Below are positions 8,823 through 16,777 of a stretch of DNA of 52,750 nucleotides, in pieces. Positions within the stretch are counted from its first letter, which is position 1. The number at the start of each line of letters is the position of its first letter. The stretch is from Bacillus sp. 123MFChir2 (GTDB lineage: Bacteria > Bacillota > Bacilli > Bacillales > Bacillaceae_G), in contig NZ_KB910955.1 of the NCBI RefSeq assembly GCF_000383235.1, forward strand, positions 1 through 52,750. The letters are read 5' to 3'. The position numbers were made by a program, and so were the translations under genes. The notes beneath the pieces were generated by a model that was given only the letters and a program-made list of their open reading frames with translations, ran no database searches and had not been told where the DNA came from.

Positions 8823-9376
8823 CTATAATATCCGAATTTTACTAATACACACCGGAAATTTTTCTGCTAATTCATACTAACAAAGTTCTTTTGGTGCTCC
8901 TAAAATCCTATTTTGTAAAATTATTTGGATTCATCACTTTCCTCTCAAAGCTTTCTAATCACAACTGTATTTTTATACCTATTCTCTATAAATTCTTACA
9001 ATAATGATTAATGCAAGTGATACACATTTCATCATAAGTGTTGTAAAAAAATTCCACATCAATAAACCTAACATATAAAAAGTATCTTATCCCCTCTGGA
9101 AAATCCCCCAGAGTGCGGGAGTGGTTGTGCTTATACACTATTTACTATATAAAACATTCAAAAAGGTGATAAGTACCCCTGACAGCCTTCTAACCCAAAA
9201 GTACACTTCATTTTACAAATGTTTATAAAGCAACACACCCACTTTTACAGCCAACAAAAACACCTAGTTTAATACTCTAGACAAAAATCCAATCTCGAAT
9301 TATTAACCAATATATATTTATAATCCAATATACACTTCACCTTTTCCTCTTATAAATGAAAACTAATTCACAGAAA
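8823..9376. other. Non-coding stretch in the element
   Basis: About 550 AT-rich bases without a convincing gene on either strand. The only structure I see is a small inverted repeat CTCTGG/CCAGAG at about 9094-9112 followed by GTGCGGGAGTGG; a similar GCGGGAGTG occurs at about 10989. Confidence 0.45.
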
Positions 9377-9401
9377 AGAACAGGATATCTGCTCCTGTTC
9401 T
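9377..9401 (-). terminator. Terminator after the coiled-coil gene
   Basis: AGAACAGGA / TCCTGTTCT form a hairpin followed on the minus strand by TTTTCT, downstream of the gene ending at 9452. Confidence 0.6.
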
Positions 9402-9451
9402 ACATACTAAACCATATATATTCAACTTCTTACCATAATCAATCATTATTC

Positions 9452-9808
9452 CTATTGTTTCTGTTCTTCTTGATATGTAGTAGCAATTTCATCTAATTTC
9501 TCCAGCATTTTAGTAGCATGAGATAAGCCCTCTATATAATCATTAGCATACTTAATTTGCAGAAAAAGCTTCATTGTATTTTTAAGTTCTATTAATTCTT
9601 GCATACTTGAAGCAAGGGCATCTAGATTTTTTTTATATTTTATAATTCCTGATAAATCATTCATATTATTCTCAACGCATTTGTAAATATCTTCACTCTT
9701 TGCAATTGCTTCTCCAATTTTTTTAAAGTCTACTGTTTGATTATCCTGACTGCTAGATTGTATAACTTTCTCTTTTACTTCTTTAAATAATGGCGAGCAA
9801 ATTTTCAA
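9452..9808 (-). CDS. Hypothetical helical protein, perhaps the C-terminal part of a broken lipoprotein
   Basis: 118 aa, predicted mostly helical and charged, with no recognised domain. The first in-frame start is TTG at 9808, with no clear ribosome-binding site because four copies of an AT-rich octamer lie immediately upstream. Those repeats hold stop codons in all three frames. The preceding small frame (9825-10001) starts like a lipoprotein and is cut off by the same repeats. The two pieces together would make a lipoprotein of roughly 170-180 aa, so this may be the remnant of one gene; it could also be independently translated from the TTG. Confidence 0.4.
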   Translation of the reverse strand: MKICSPLFKEVKEKVIQSSSQDNQTVDFKKIGEAIAKSEDIYKCVENNMNDLSGIIKYKKNLDALASSMQELIELKNTMKLFLQIKYANDYIEGLSHATKMLEKLDEIATTYQEEQKQ

Positions 9809-9838
9809 CTAATTAACTAATTAACTAATTAACTAATC
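9807..9838. repeat. Tandem octamer repeat (AACTAATT x4)
   Basis: Four consecutive copies of AACTAATT, the last ending in C. Read on the minus strand the array puts stops in all three frames between the small lipoprotein-like frame and the 118-aa frame. Such arrays can change copy number by slippage. Confidence 0.9.
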
Positions 9839-10001
9839 TTTCATCTGTATTTGATAACTGCGATGATTTTTTTACATTATTTCCTTGTTCTTTAACAGTT
9901 TCCTCAGTCTTAACCTCTTCTACCTGCTCATTTTTGCGTTCTTCATCTTTAGCTTTCTCATCAGTTTTAGCAGAACAGCCATTCATTAATACTACTATCA
10001 A
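9825..10001 (-). pseudogene. Small lipoprotein-like frame, truncated
   Basis: Starting at TTG (10001) or ATG (9986), the frame reads hydrophobic residues up to MNGCSA, which looks like the end of a lipoprotein signal, then a K/E-rich linker, and stops at 9825 within the octamer array. The hydrophobic stretch (GVILLIVVLMNGC) begins upstream of any start codon, and a stop codon sits just before it, so the natural 5' end appears damaged. It directly follows the 225-aa gene. Confidence 0.4.
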
Positions 10002-10017
10002 TAATATAACTCCCCAT

Positions 10018-10695
10018 TTATTCTACAGCCGTATATTTCACCGCTACATTAGTTTCAATCTGGTCACCTGCGTTTAATGTTATTACATACTCTGGTAAAA
10101 AGTTATCATAACCATTTCCTAAAATGATATTTGTTTTACTTCCCCCATTAACAAAATAGTTACCCGAACCCTTATTAGGTTCAATTTTATAACGTCCAGC
10201 AGGGATATCCTTTCCTATAGTAAAAGTTCCTGCAACCATAATTCTTGGCTCTTGTTTTTTCTCTATTACACCTTTTGTTAACATTTCTAATTCTCTTTTC
10301 TTATCATTAATTTGAGTATCTAATGACGAACTTTCTTGCTTTTTTTGTTCCGTAGTTGCTTGTAAGCCTTCAATATTATTCGAAATTTCATCTTTCTTAT
10401 TCACAAGTGACTTTACTTCTTGATACTCACTTCTTACACTCTCTAATTCTTCCTTTTTTTGTTTTAGCTCTTCTTTTTTCTCTTTGATTTCTTCTTGCCT
10501 TTTATCTATTTCTTTTTCTATTTGTTCAACTGTGACTTTTTTATCACTTAAATCTATTTTTGCATTGTTAAAACCAATTTTCTTCCCAATTAATAAAGCG
10601 ATTACAATAAGTATTATGGTTAAGATAATGAAAATTACAAATTCTATTCTGATTTTTTTAGGTCGAGCTGTACTATCAGTTTCTATTTTTGCCAT
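10018..10695 (-). CDS. Membrane-anchored coiled-coil protein with C-terminal beta domain
   Basis: 225 aa; ATG at 10695 with AAGGGGG nine bases upstream. Residues about 17-40 form one transmembrane helix after a basic N-terminus (PKKIRIEF), suggesting that the bulk lies outside. Residues about 50-145 are a strong coiled coil of repeated E/K/Q heptads. The last 70 residues carry the pattern AGTFTIGKDIPAGRYKIE, a small beta domain that I have seen at the ends of Gram-positive surface proteins but cannot name with certainty. Role unknown; it could be a surface or exclusion factor of the element. Confidence 0.6.
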   Translation of the reverse strand: MAKIETDSTARPKKIRIEFVIFIILTIILIVIALLIGKKIGFNNAKIDLSDKKVTVEQIEKEIDKRQEEIKEKKEELKQKKEELESVRSEYQEVKSLVNKKDEISNNIEGLQATTEQKKQESSSLDTQINDKKRELEMLTKGVIEKKQEPRIMVAGTFTIGKDIPAGRYKIEPNKGSGNYFVNGGSKTNIILGNGYDNFLPEYVITLNAGDQIETNVAVKYTAVE

Positions 10696-11234
10696 CTAAA
10701 TTCCCCCTTATAATTATAATCCATACAGGGTATAATTTGAATTTTCTAATATTTAATTATGCGTAATACCTTTGTCTATTAACGGTTTTTTCCATTTATT
10801 CATTTGTAATAAAAAACATGTAATATGATTACGCAAAAGTTATATATAAATTCTCAAAATTCATTTGATAAAATTCTTCTTTTATTCATAACATACCCCA
10901 CCGCCCACTTCATGATTGCACACGTATAAAACATCTCAATTAACAGTTTTTTCATTCAAATCACACGTATCAAGTATTCAACATGATTGCGGGAGTGTAA
11001 TATATATAAATCTTCTTCTATTTACCTATTTTCTCTCTAATTTATTCACAATTCCACACTAAACCACCATCAAGAAGAAATGTTTTTTCAAGGAAGTTTT
11101 AATTTATTTATGTTCGTGAAATGCTTAATTAGCCTTATGTTTTTTCACCTAAGGCTAATCATAAGTCCCATAATTTTCAAAATCAATTCTTAAGTTTTAT
11201 CTACATAGATGCTACTTGCCGTATTAAGTTACCA
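10696..11234. other. Non-coding stretch with short repeated motifs
   Basis: No credible gene in about 540 bases. CATGATTGC occurs at 10911 and 10982, and CACACGTAT at 10919 and 10962, giving an iteron-like cluster close to the end of the 378-aa gene. This could be a binding region for a replication or partition protein; nothing proves it. Confidence 0.4.
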
Positions 11235-11284
11235 CAACAACACTTCAACTTAAATAAGCTTTATATCAGTTGAAGTGTTGTTTT
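11235..11284. terminator. Hairpin at the end of the 378-aa gene
   Basis: CAACACTTCAACT and AGTTGAAGTGTTG form a stem that spans the stop codon of the minus-strand gene. The plus-strand side is followed by TTTT. Confidence 0.65.
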
Positions 11285-12386
11285 CTATATAGTCAATATC
11301 AATATGTTTAGGTTCAAAATAACTAGTTAATCCGTAAAATATCAATAACATCTCCCACATTGGAAAATATTCTTTAAACACTTTCAAATATTTAATATGT
11401 CTATCATCTGACCTATTATTTTCCCTTTCTTGTCGTCGCTCTGCCGAATTAAGACAATGCTCTGTAAAAGAATCTTTAAAATCTTTCATCATAGAATGAA
11501 TATTGTCCTCGCTTAATCCATAGCTGATAACTAACTCATCTTTTTCAATTAGTTTGTCAAAGTATTCATTGAGAATCTTATCTGATACTTGCACTACACA
11601 TCCATGTGATTCATAAATGTATTTGAAGCCCATTTCTGTTAAAGATTCTTTAAAATCATTCTTAAACGCTTTTACAGAAGGATTTTTCGACTTAAATCTC
11701 AAGTCTTTTAATATAATATTATGCTTTTTACACAAGTCTCTTTTGATATTAGCAATTTCAGTCAATTCTTGTTTAGATAATGCTCTATGTTCAGTGTTCA
11801 ATTGACAACAATACATTTCTACAGTATGTACGATGATATTATGCTTTGCCAACTTATGAAATACAGACGCTAAATTCCTTTTTAGCCTATTTAATTCAGT
11901 TGTAATGAAATGTTCTAACATTACAATATCATTATCAGAAAATTTGTTACCGTATTTTTCCTTTAATAGTTCTAAATGCTGTTTCATTAATTTTTCGTTA
12001 TAAGAAGCATTAATAATTTTCCAATCAACTAAGCCAAACCTTAGTAACCATTGATTCAATGACATTGATACAAAGTTGTTTTTGCAGTTTTGTAAAACAT
12101 AATTTAATACCAAACTATTGATTTCAAGTTCATATGGCACTATTGCTCCATTATCTCTTCTGTTGTCCTCCCTATCCATTTTAAAATCATATTCTCCTCT
12201 ACAAACAATTATTCTCTTCTTACCTTTACCTTCAACTTTAACTGTTTCATAATGTTGTTGAATTGTTTTGATAAGGCTTTCAAAAGTTCTTTTGTTTAGA
12301 TTTCCATTGTTCTTAATTAAAGATTTTTTTTGTTTTTCATTTCCAAACTTTCCAACTGCATCAGCTAATGTGAATTTTATTTGCAT
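11250..12386 (-). CDS. Unknown element-encoded protein, 378 aa (possible replication or DNA-binding protein)
   Basis: I do not recognise the family. ATG at 12386 has GAGAGGAAAG upstream. The product is basic in its first half, with no signal or membrane segment, and several helical stretches separated by loops. An N-terminal segment (KRTFESLIKTIQQHYETVKV, about 32-51) could be a winged-helix recognition region. It lies between the repeat-rich region 10.9-11.2 kb and the two large palindromes at 12.4-12.6 kb, a setting that suits a replication initiator or an accessory DNA-processing protein. That is inference from position only. Confidence 0.5.
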   Translation of the reverse strand: MQIKFTLADAVGKFGNEKQKKSLIKNNGNLNKRTFESLIKTIQQHYETVKVEGKGKKRIIVCRGEYDFKMDREDNRRDNGAIVPYELEINSLVLNYVLQNCKNNFVSMSLNQWLLRFGLVDWKIINASYNEKLMKQHLELLKEKYGNKFSDNDIVMLEHFITTELNRLKRNLASVFHKLAKHNIIVHTVEMYCCQLNTEHRALSKQELTEIANIKRDLCKKHNIILKDLRFKSKNPSVKAFKNDFKESLTEMGFKYIYESHGCVVQVSDKILNEYFDKLIEKDELVISYGLSEDNIHSMMKDFKDSFTEHCLNSAERRQERENNRSDDRHIKYLKVFKEYFPMWEMLLIFYGLTSYFEPKHIDIDYIENNTSTDIKLI

Positions 12387-12419
12387 TTACATCTTTCCTC
12401 TCAATTTTGAATTTCATTT

Positions 12420-12477
12420 CTGTGCAAGATTAATTTTAAAATATAAAAATTTATATTTTAAAATTAATCTTGCACAG
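12420..12477. repeat. Perfect 28-bp inverted repeat (58-bp palindrome)
   Basis: Each base of 12420-12447 pairs with 12450-12477, leaving only two central bases. The outer part is CTGTGCAAGATT, the rest pure A/T. On the plus strand it is followed by eight T, like a terminator, yet no plus-strand gene ends here. Confidence 0.95.
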
Positions 12478-12510
12478 TTTTTTTTCATCCTCTTATCTAT
12501 TCGTAAATCT

Positions 12511-12587
12511 TGTGGGGGAAACTGTCAAAGTTGCAAAGTTTTCCGCTAACGCTCCAAATTTTGCAATTGGCGTCAGTTTCCCCCACA
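12511..12587. repeat. 77-bp structured inverted repeat, possible oriT
   Basis: Outer arms of 14 bases (TGTGGGGGAAACTG / CAGTTTCCCCCACA) enclose a second stem (TTGCAAAGTTT / AAATTTTGCAA, one mismatch) and a loop with CCGCTAACGCTCC. It is far more GC-rich than its surroundings and is followed by CCCCCTT. G/C-rich hairpins with a CGCTAAC segment are reminiscent of the ICEBs1 transfer origin as I remember it. No relaxase gene is present nearby, so use by a helper element would be required. Confidence 0.55.
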
Positions 12588-12664
12588 CCCCCTTCAACGC
12601 CTAAACTATTAATTATCTGTTTGTGTATTTTCATACTGTTTCTTCCTTTTTTAACGAAACCCGA

Positions 12665-13324
12665 TTATTCTTTAATCTTATATTTTTTTAATACCTCTAA
12701 AATATCTTTTGCAAAGCTTCTATACTCGGGTGAGATGCTCGCTAAAATATTTCCGCCTAATTCACTATTAATATTTAATAAATGTACAATTACTTTAAAA
12801 TTTGGTGCTAACTCGGTATCCTCTATGATATTAATAATTTTGTTAAGGGTTGTTATATTAGACGAATCTATACGTAAGGGTTCTCCAACTTTCTCTTTAT
12901 AAATAGAATCACTAAAATTTAATGTTTCTTCCTGTATAAGACTCTCCATACCTTTTCTTATACGATTCCGCTTTTTCTCTCCCTCAATATCATCGCTCAA
13001 AAACCTTATTTCTTCTTCATATGTTCCCTTTAAGTAATAGCCAATGATTTCTCCTTCTTCATTGTACTCAGGTATTTTTATGTCTTCAGAAACACTTTTC
13101 AAATATGTCATTGTTATCTCTGCTTTTTCTATATGGTCAAGTTCCTTCTGAAAATAGCTTTCAGGTAAGTTAAAAATACTGGATAATTGCTCTAAACGTT
13201 TTTTAGGAATCTTTCTTCTTTGTTTCAACCAATCTTGAATTGTTTGTTTTGAAATACCTATACTCTCCGCAATTTCCTTGTATTCCAGATGAAATTCTTT
13301 CGCAATATACTCTAATCCAATCAT
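12665..13324 (-). CDS. XRE-family transcriptional repressor of the element
   Basis: 219 aa; ATG at 13324 with GGGAGC upstream. The N-terminal helix-turn-helix is at about residues 12-33 (EYKEIAESIGISKQTIQDWL), a Cro/CI type domain; the rest is helical and charged and may dimerise. It lacks the Ser/Lys protease of LexA-type repressors, and I see no metallopeptidase motif. Two near-identical 17-bp palindromes overlap its own promoter, so autoregulation is likely. In mobile elements such proteins keep integration, excision or transfer genes silent. Confidence 0.8.
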   Translation of the reverse strand: MIGLEYIAKEFHLEYKEIAESIGISKQTIQDWLKQRRKIPKKRLEQLSSIFNLPESYFQKELDHIEKAEITMTYLKSVSEDIKIPEYNEEGEIIGYYLKGTYEEEIRFLSDDIEGEKKRNRIRKGMESLIQEETLNFSDSIYKEKVGEPLRIDSSNITTLNKIINIIEDTELAPNFKVIVHLLNINSELGGNILASISPEYRSFAKDILEVLKKYKIKE

Positions 13325-13370
13325 CTTCTAGCTCCCTTTTTTTATAGTAATTGATTAAAATAAAAACAAC

Positions 13371-13424
13371 GACATACCTAGTATGTCTTTCGTATAATAT
13401 ATCATGACATACACGGTATGTCAA
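13371..13424 (-). promoter_or_regulatory. Promoter and paired operators of the XRE gene
   Basis: On the minus strand TTGACA (13424-13419) and TATATT (13401-13396) are spaced by 17 bases. GACATAC-N3-GTATGTC occurs at 13406-13422, overlapping the -35 box and spacer, and again at 13371-13387, near the expected transcription start. Both are perfect seven-base dyads. Confidence 0.85.
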
Positions 13425-13520
13425 ATAAACATATTACATAGAACATAATTGCTGATTTGACATTTCAAACTGATTTACACAATTCTGTTTCCATTCCACT
13501 AATTCTATTTATTCATAAAA

Positions 13521-13559
13521 TAAACTAATAAGGAGGAAGAAGCACTCCTTATTAGTTTA
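13521..13559 (-). terminator. Terminator after the HEPN-motif gene
   Basis: Perfect 15-base arms TAAACTAATAAGGAG / CTCCTTATTAGTTTA with a nine-base loop, followed on the minus strand by TTTTATG. Confidence 0.75.
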
Positions 13560-13641
13560 TAAAAATACATTATGACTCCAATTAAACATAAGTTCATTAG
13601 AAAGCAAATCTTCTAATAAAAAATAATCACGGCCTTTTTAT

Positions 13642-15027
13642 CTATTTTCTAATATGTCCATCGCTTTGAAGCCATTCCTCAAACCATTGAACATGTATAC
13701 CATGATATTCAAAATACCTATATATATCTTTTATATTCGAGTAACCATACCAATCATTTTGATGCACAGCCTCAACATTCGCTCTTGAAATATTTGATAA
13801 CTCTTCATCTTCGGAATCCCCCATTAATACCGATGCGAGAAATAGTTCAAAACAATTTTCTTCATCTATACTAATTTCTTTCAATACCTTAGATAGTATT
13901 ACTTCTAAAACAGAATATTGATATTTTTTATTGTTCTCTATATAGAAATCTACTATATAAGAAACTTTAATTTTTTTATTAGTCCCTTGAATTAAGTCTA
14001 GAGCCGATACATTGATATGCTGATTTTCATCTTTCATAAAGGAAGACAATACTTCATCAGGAGGACTTAAATGTATATAAACATGCTCCCAATCATTTTC
14101 CCACGCTTTTAGACCTAGATGTAATCCAATTGCTCTAGCAGTAAATACCGATATTATTGATATGATTGAATCTGAATTATTCGTCAAATTAAAAAAGGGA
14201 GGTAACATCCAAATCACCTTATCCTTGTATGTAATTCTTCCATGAGCGACTGCATTTCGTATTTTCACTAATTTATTAACTAAAAAATAAGTTTGGTCAT
14301 CTAGCATATTATAACTCTTTAAAAAATAATTTATTTTACTAGCAATGGACATTTCTTCACTAACAAGTAAGCTTTTTAATAACTTGAATTTAGAATTTAC
14401 AGTATTATTTAAACTATTCCCTCGTTGATTTAATATCTTAGAGGTAAATTCTCCTACAAAATTTTTAATTTGCTTATCTGCTTCTTTTTTTAAGTTTTCA
14501 TAATAGCCCTCTACTAATAACTCTAAGATATGAAAATATGTTAAAATCACCTCATCATGATATATATCAACTTCACTTTCCATTTCCATATATCGTGCTT
14601 TTCTCCACCTATCCAACAAAGTAATTACTAATGATTTAGATTTAGGTTCAGATAGCTTATCTAATAAAACATGCAAGTCGTCAGAATAGTCAACACCTTC
14701 AATAATGAGTTTTTGCTTCTTCAATTCCTTATTGACCTCATTTTCAGTATTCACTACGTTTACTTCTCCTGCTCGATGTTCATATATAGTGAATGGTATT
14801 CCTGAAAAATAAGAAAGAATCCCTTGAATGATTAAAATTTGAGGTCTTATATACCTATTAATTTCATGTGGTCCATCTATCGAGGGGATTACTCTAATAC
14901 TTTCCATAATAAGTTTTTTTTCTTTTGAAAATACATATGTATTTTCAAATTTAAATTCAATATCCATTTTTAATTCAATATCATATTCATTTCTAGAAAA
15001 GACTACTCTCTCTAAATTATCACTCAT
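13642..15027 (-). CDS. HEPN-motif protein, possible ribonuclease
   Basis: 461 aa from the ATG at 15027, chosen because GAAGGTGG lies nine bases before it; the earlier in-frame GTG at 15057 lacks such a site. The C-terminal half has a helical region with RNAVAHG at about residues 257-263, which fits the R-x4-6-H motif of HEPN domains (metal-independent RNases, common in defence systems), preceded by the helix YFHILELLVEGYY. The N-terminal 140 residues are beta-rich and unrecognised. It is transcribed alone toward the XRE gene and ends in a strong terminator. It could be an independent defence protein or an Apea-like HEPN protein of unknown role. Confidence 0.6.
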   Translation of the reverse strand: MSDNLERVVFSRNEYDIELKMDIEFKFENTYVFSKEKKLIMESIRVIPSIDGPHEINRYIRPQILIIQGILSYFSGIPFTIYEHRAGEVNVVNTENEVNKELKKQKLIIEGVDYSDDLHVLLDKLSEPKSKSLVITLLDRWRKARYMEMESEVDIYHDEVILTYFHILELLVEGYYENLKKEADKQIKNFVGEFTSKILNQRGNSLNNTVNSKFKLLKSLLVSEEMSIASKINYFLKSYNMLDDQTYFLVNKLVKIRNAVAHGRITYKDKVIWMLPPFFNLTNNSDSIISIISVFTARAIGLHLGLKAWENDWEHVYIHLSPPDEVLSSFMKDENQHINVSALDLIQGTNKKIKVSYIVDFYIENNKKYQYSVLEVILSKVLKEISIDEENCFELFLASVLMGDSEDEELSNISRANVEAVHQNDWYGYSNIKDIYRYFEYHGIHVQWFEEWLQSDGHIRK

Positions 15028-15550
15028 TTTCTTTAACCACCTTCTATAAGTTATCACTCTTTATTTACCCAATTCATAACAACTATATTTCACTAAAACA
15101 AATCTTCTATGTAACATATCAATTTTACAATTACTATTTTAACATAATTTAAATACTACACTTTTCTAAAATTCAATTTAATTACATTTTATTCATTCTG
15201 ATTATACGAGCTACACTACCAACACCTACTTCTCTAACAAAGCAAAAAGCCCATACATAATAATGTACAGACTTAACATACATATTAAATCCTCGTGTAT
15301 GCACCTAAAACTTTCTTGCTTTACTATTTTATCAAATTTCAAAATACATTCCACTTCTAGCACAAAATATTAATTAAACTAATTCCATTTCCTAATAAAT
15401 TCTTTCAGTCTAAAATATTACTAATCAATTTCCCTATATCTCAATGATTTTCTCTCACCAACTCTAATCTTACTCTAGATATCATGTTAAAATAGAATTA
15501 GGAAATCTTCACAGCTTAAAGAGCAACTTTCTAAGGAGGTTGTTCATACT
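15028..15550. other. Intergenic region between the divergent HEPN and integrase genes
   Basis: About 520 AT-rich bases without a gene. It must contain the two divergent promoters; I see no palindrome matching the XRE operators here. The integrase ribosome-binding site AAGGAGG is at 15533-15539. Confidence 0.5.
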
Positions 15551-16681
15551 GTGAAAGGTAGTATAACTAAAAATAAACAAACAGGAAAATGGGATTTTAT
15601 CTTTAACGCTGGAATAGACCCTATGACTGGTAAACGCAAACAGATTAGAAGAAGAGGCTTTGAATTGAAACGCCATGCAATGGATGAAATGACAAAATTA
15701 AAAGCAGAGATTTTGGAAAATGTGTTTGTCGATGTAACCGCTATGACATATGAGAAATACATGGGAGAATGGTTTGAAGAACGAAGAAATCATCTTCAAA
15801 AAACAACGTTTGATATTCACTTCATTTATTATCAGAACGTCATAAAACCCATGCTTGGTCATTTTAAAATCCAACAGATAACTCCTCTTCATATTCAAAA
15901 GTTTGTCAATAAGCTAGTCAGTGAAGCGAAGTATTCAGAACATACTGTACATCTAATTTATCGGATTGTAAGTGCATCGCTCAAAAAAGCTAAGGTCATG
16001 AAGATTATCAAAGATAATCCAGCAAGCGGAATCACTCTTCCCAAAATCAAACGAAAAGAAATGAATATTTGGTCACTAGAACAAGTAAATCATTTTATCA
16101 GTGCAACCAAATCAATAAATCGTTTAACTCGTTGCTATATTGGCTTTTTGATAGCTCTCTTTACAGGAATGAGACAAGGTGAAATTTTAGGCTTACGTTG
16201 GAAAGATGTTGATATGGATAACCAAACCATTTATATTAGGCAAACTTTAACACAAGAAGCAGAACTAAAAGCTGGTGCAAAAAATAATAGCAGCATTCGC
16301 TCTATTCATATTTCTAATAAACTAGTTTCTGAGTTAAAAGCACATAGAAAACTAGTGTTAGAAGAAAAACTACTATTAGGACAAAACTATAACAATTTTG
16401 ATTTAATTATTTGCACACGAAGCGGAAAACCCATCATACCAAGAAATTTCCGTAAAGAGTTCTATAACTTGACTGAAAAAATAGGTTTGCCTAAAATACG
16501 TTTCCATGACCTAAGACATACACATGCGACAATTTTGATTCAACAAAACGTCAACGTAAAATTAATCTCTGAACGTCTAGGGCATGCTGAAATTGGTACA
16601 ACACTAGACACTTATAGCCATGTACTACCTAACATGCAGAAAACTGTGTCCGATGAATTGGATAAAGTCATTGAGATGTGA
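15551..16681 (+). CDS. int: Tyrosine recombinase (integrase) of the element
   Basis: 376 aa; GTG start at 15551 with AAGGAGG eleven bases upstream. The N-terminal part (to about 60) resembles the AP2-like arm-binding domain of Tn916-type integrases (KNKQTGKWDF, RKQIRRRGF), followed by a SAM-like core-binding domain (about 70-160) and the catalytic domain. Catalytic residues: R208 (TGMRQGEILGLRW), H319 and R322 (HDLRH), H345 (LGHAEIGTT) and Y355. All are present, so it should be active. The stop codon overlaps the first of two GTGACC motifs, and the attR core lies 74 bases further on. Confidence 0.95.
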   Translation: MKGSITKNKQTGKWDFIFNAGIDPMTGKRKQIRRRGFELKRHAMDEMTKLKAEILENVFVDVTAMTYEKYMGEWFEERRNHLQKTTFDIHFIYYQNVIKPMLGHFKIQQITPLHIQKFVNKLVSEAKYSEHTVHLIYRIVSASLKKAKVMKIIKDNPASGITLPKIKRKEMNIWSLEQVNHFISATKSINRLTRCYIGFLIALFTGMRQGEILGLRWKDVDMDNQTIYIRQTLTQEAELKAGAKNNSSIRSIHISNKLVSELKAHRKLVLEEKLLLGQNYNNFDLIICTRSGKPIIPRNFRKEFYNLTEKIGLPKIRFHDLRHTHATILIQQNVNVKLISERLGHAEIGTTLDTYSHVLPNMQKTVSDELDKVIEM

Positions 16682-16695
16682 CCAAACTAGTGACC
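16678..16695 (+). promoter_or_regulatory. GTGACC motifs next to the integrase (possible arm sites)
   Basis: Two copies at 16678 and 16690, the first overlapping the integrase stop codon. They match the cluster at the element's left end. Confidence 0.4.
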
Positions 16696-16754
16696 GCTTA
16701 AAATCATACTACATGAAACCCTTATAGCACTAAGACTCAAACGCTTTTCACCCG

Positions 16755-16777
16755 TACATGCCAGAAGAAGGCATCGT
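16755..16777 (+). other. attR candidate (integrase core site)
   Basis: Identical over 23 bases to 3261-3283 and holding the same ATGCC-N7-GGCAT core. Upstream sequence differs completely from that before the left copy, marking the edge of the duplication. Confidence 0.7.

Larger units (their letters stand above)
3261..16777. mobile_element. Integrative element inserted in the DUF3900 gene (about 13.5 kb)
   Basis: A tyrosine integrase lies at the right end, and direct repeats of 23 identical bases lie at 3261-3283 and 16755-16777. Genes inside are nearly all on the minus strand and very AT-rich. The element carries a replacement 3' end for its target gene, an XRE repressor, a three-gene defence-like operon and several unknown genes. 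I find no relaxase, coupling protein, phage structural gene or terminase, so it is neither a complete conjugative element nor a prophage. It is best described as an integrative, perhaps mobilisable, genomic island. Confidence 0.8.

Noticed and set aside
9807-9838. CRISPR array
   Set aside because: The repeat unit is only eight bases with no spacers; it is a simple tandem repeat. No CRISPR array or cas gene was seen elsewhere.
12420-12477. Ordinary terminator for the XRE gene
   Set aside because: The T run is on the plus strand while the XRE gene is on the minus strand and ends at 12665, beyond another palindrome.
3261-16777. Prophage
   Set aside because: An integrase and a CI-like repressor are present, but there are no capsid, tail, terminase, portal or lysis genes.
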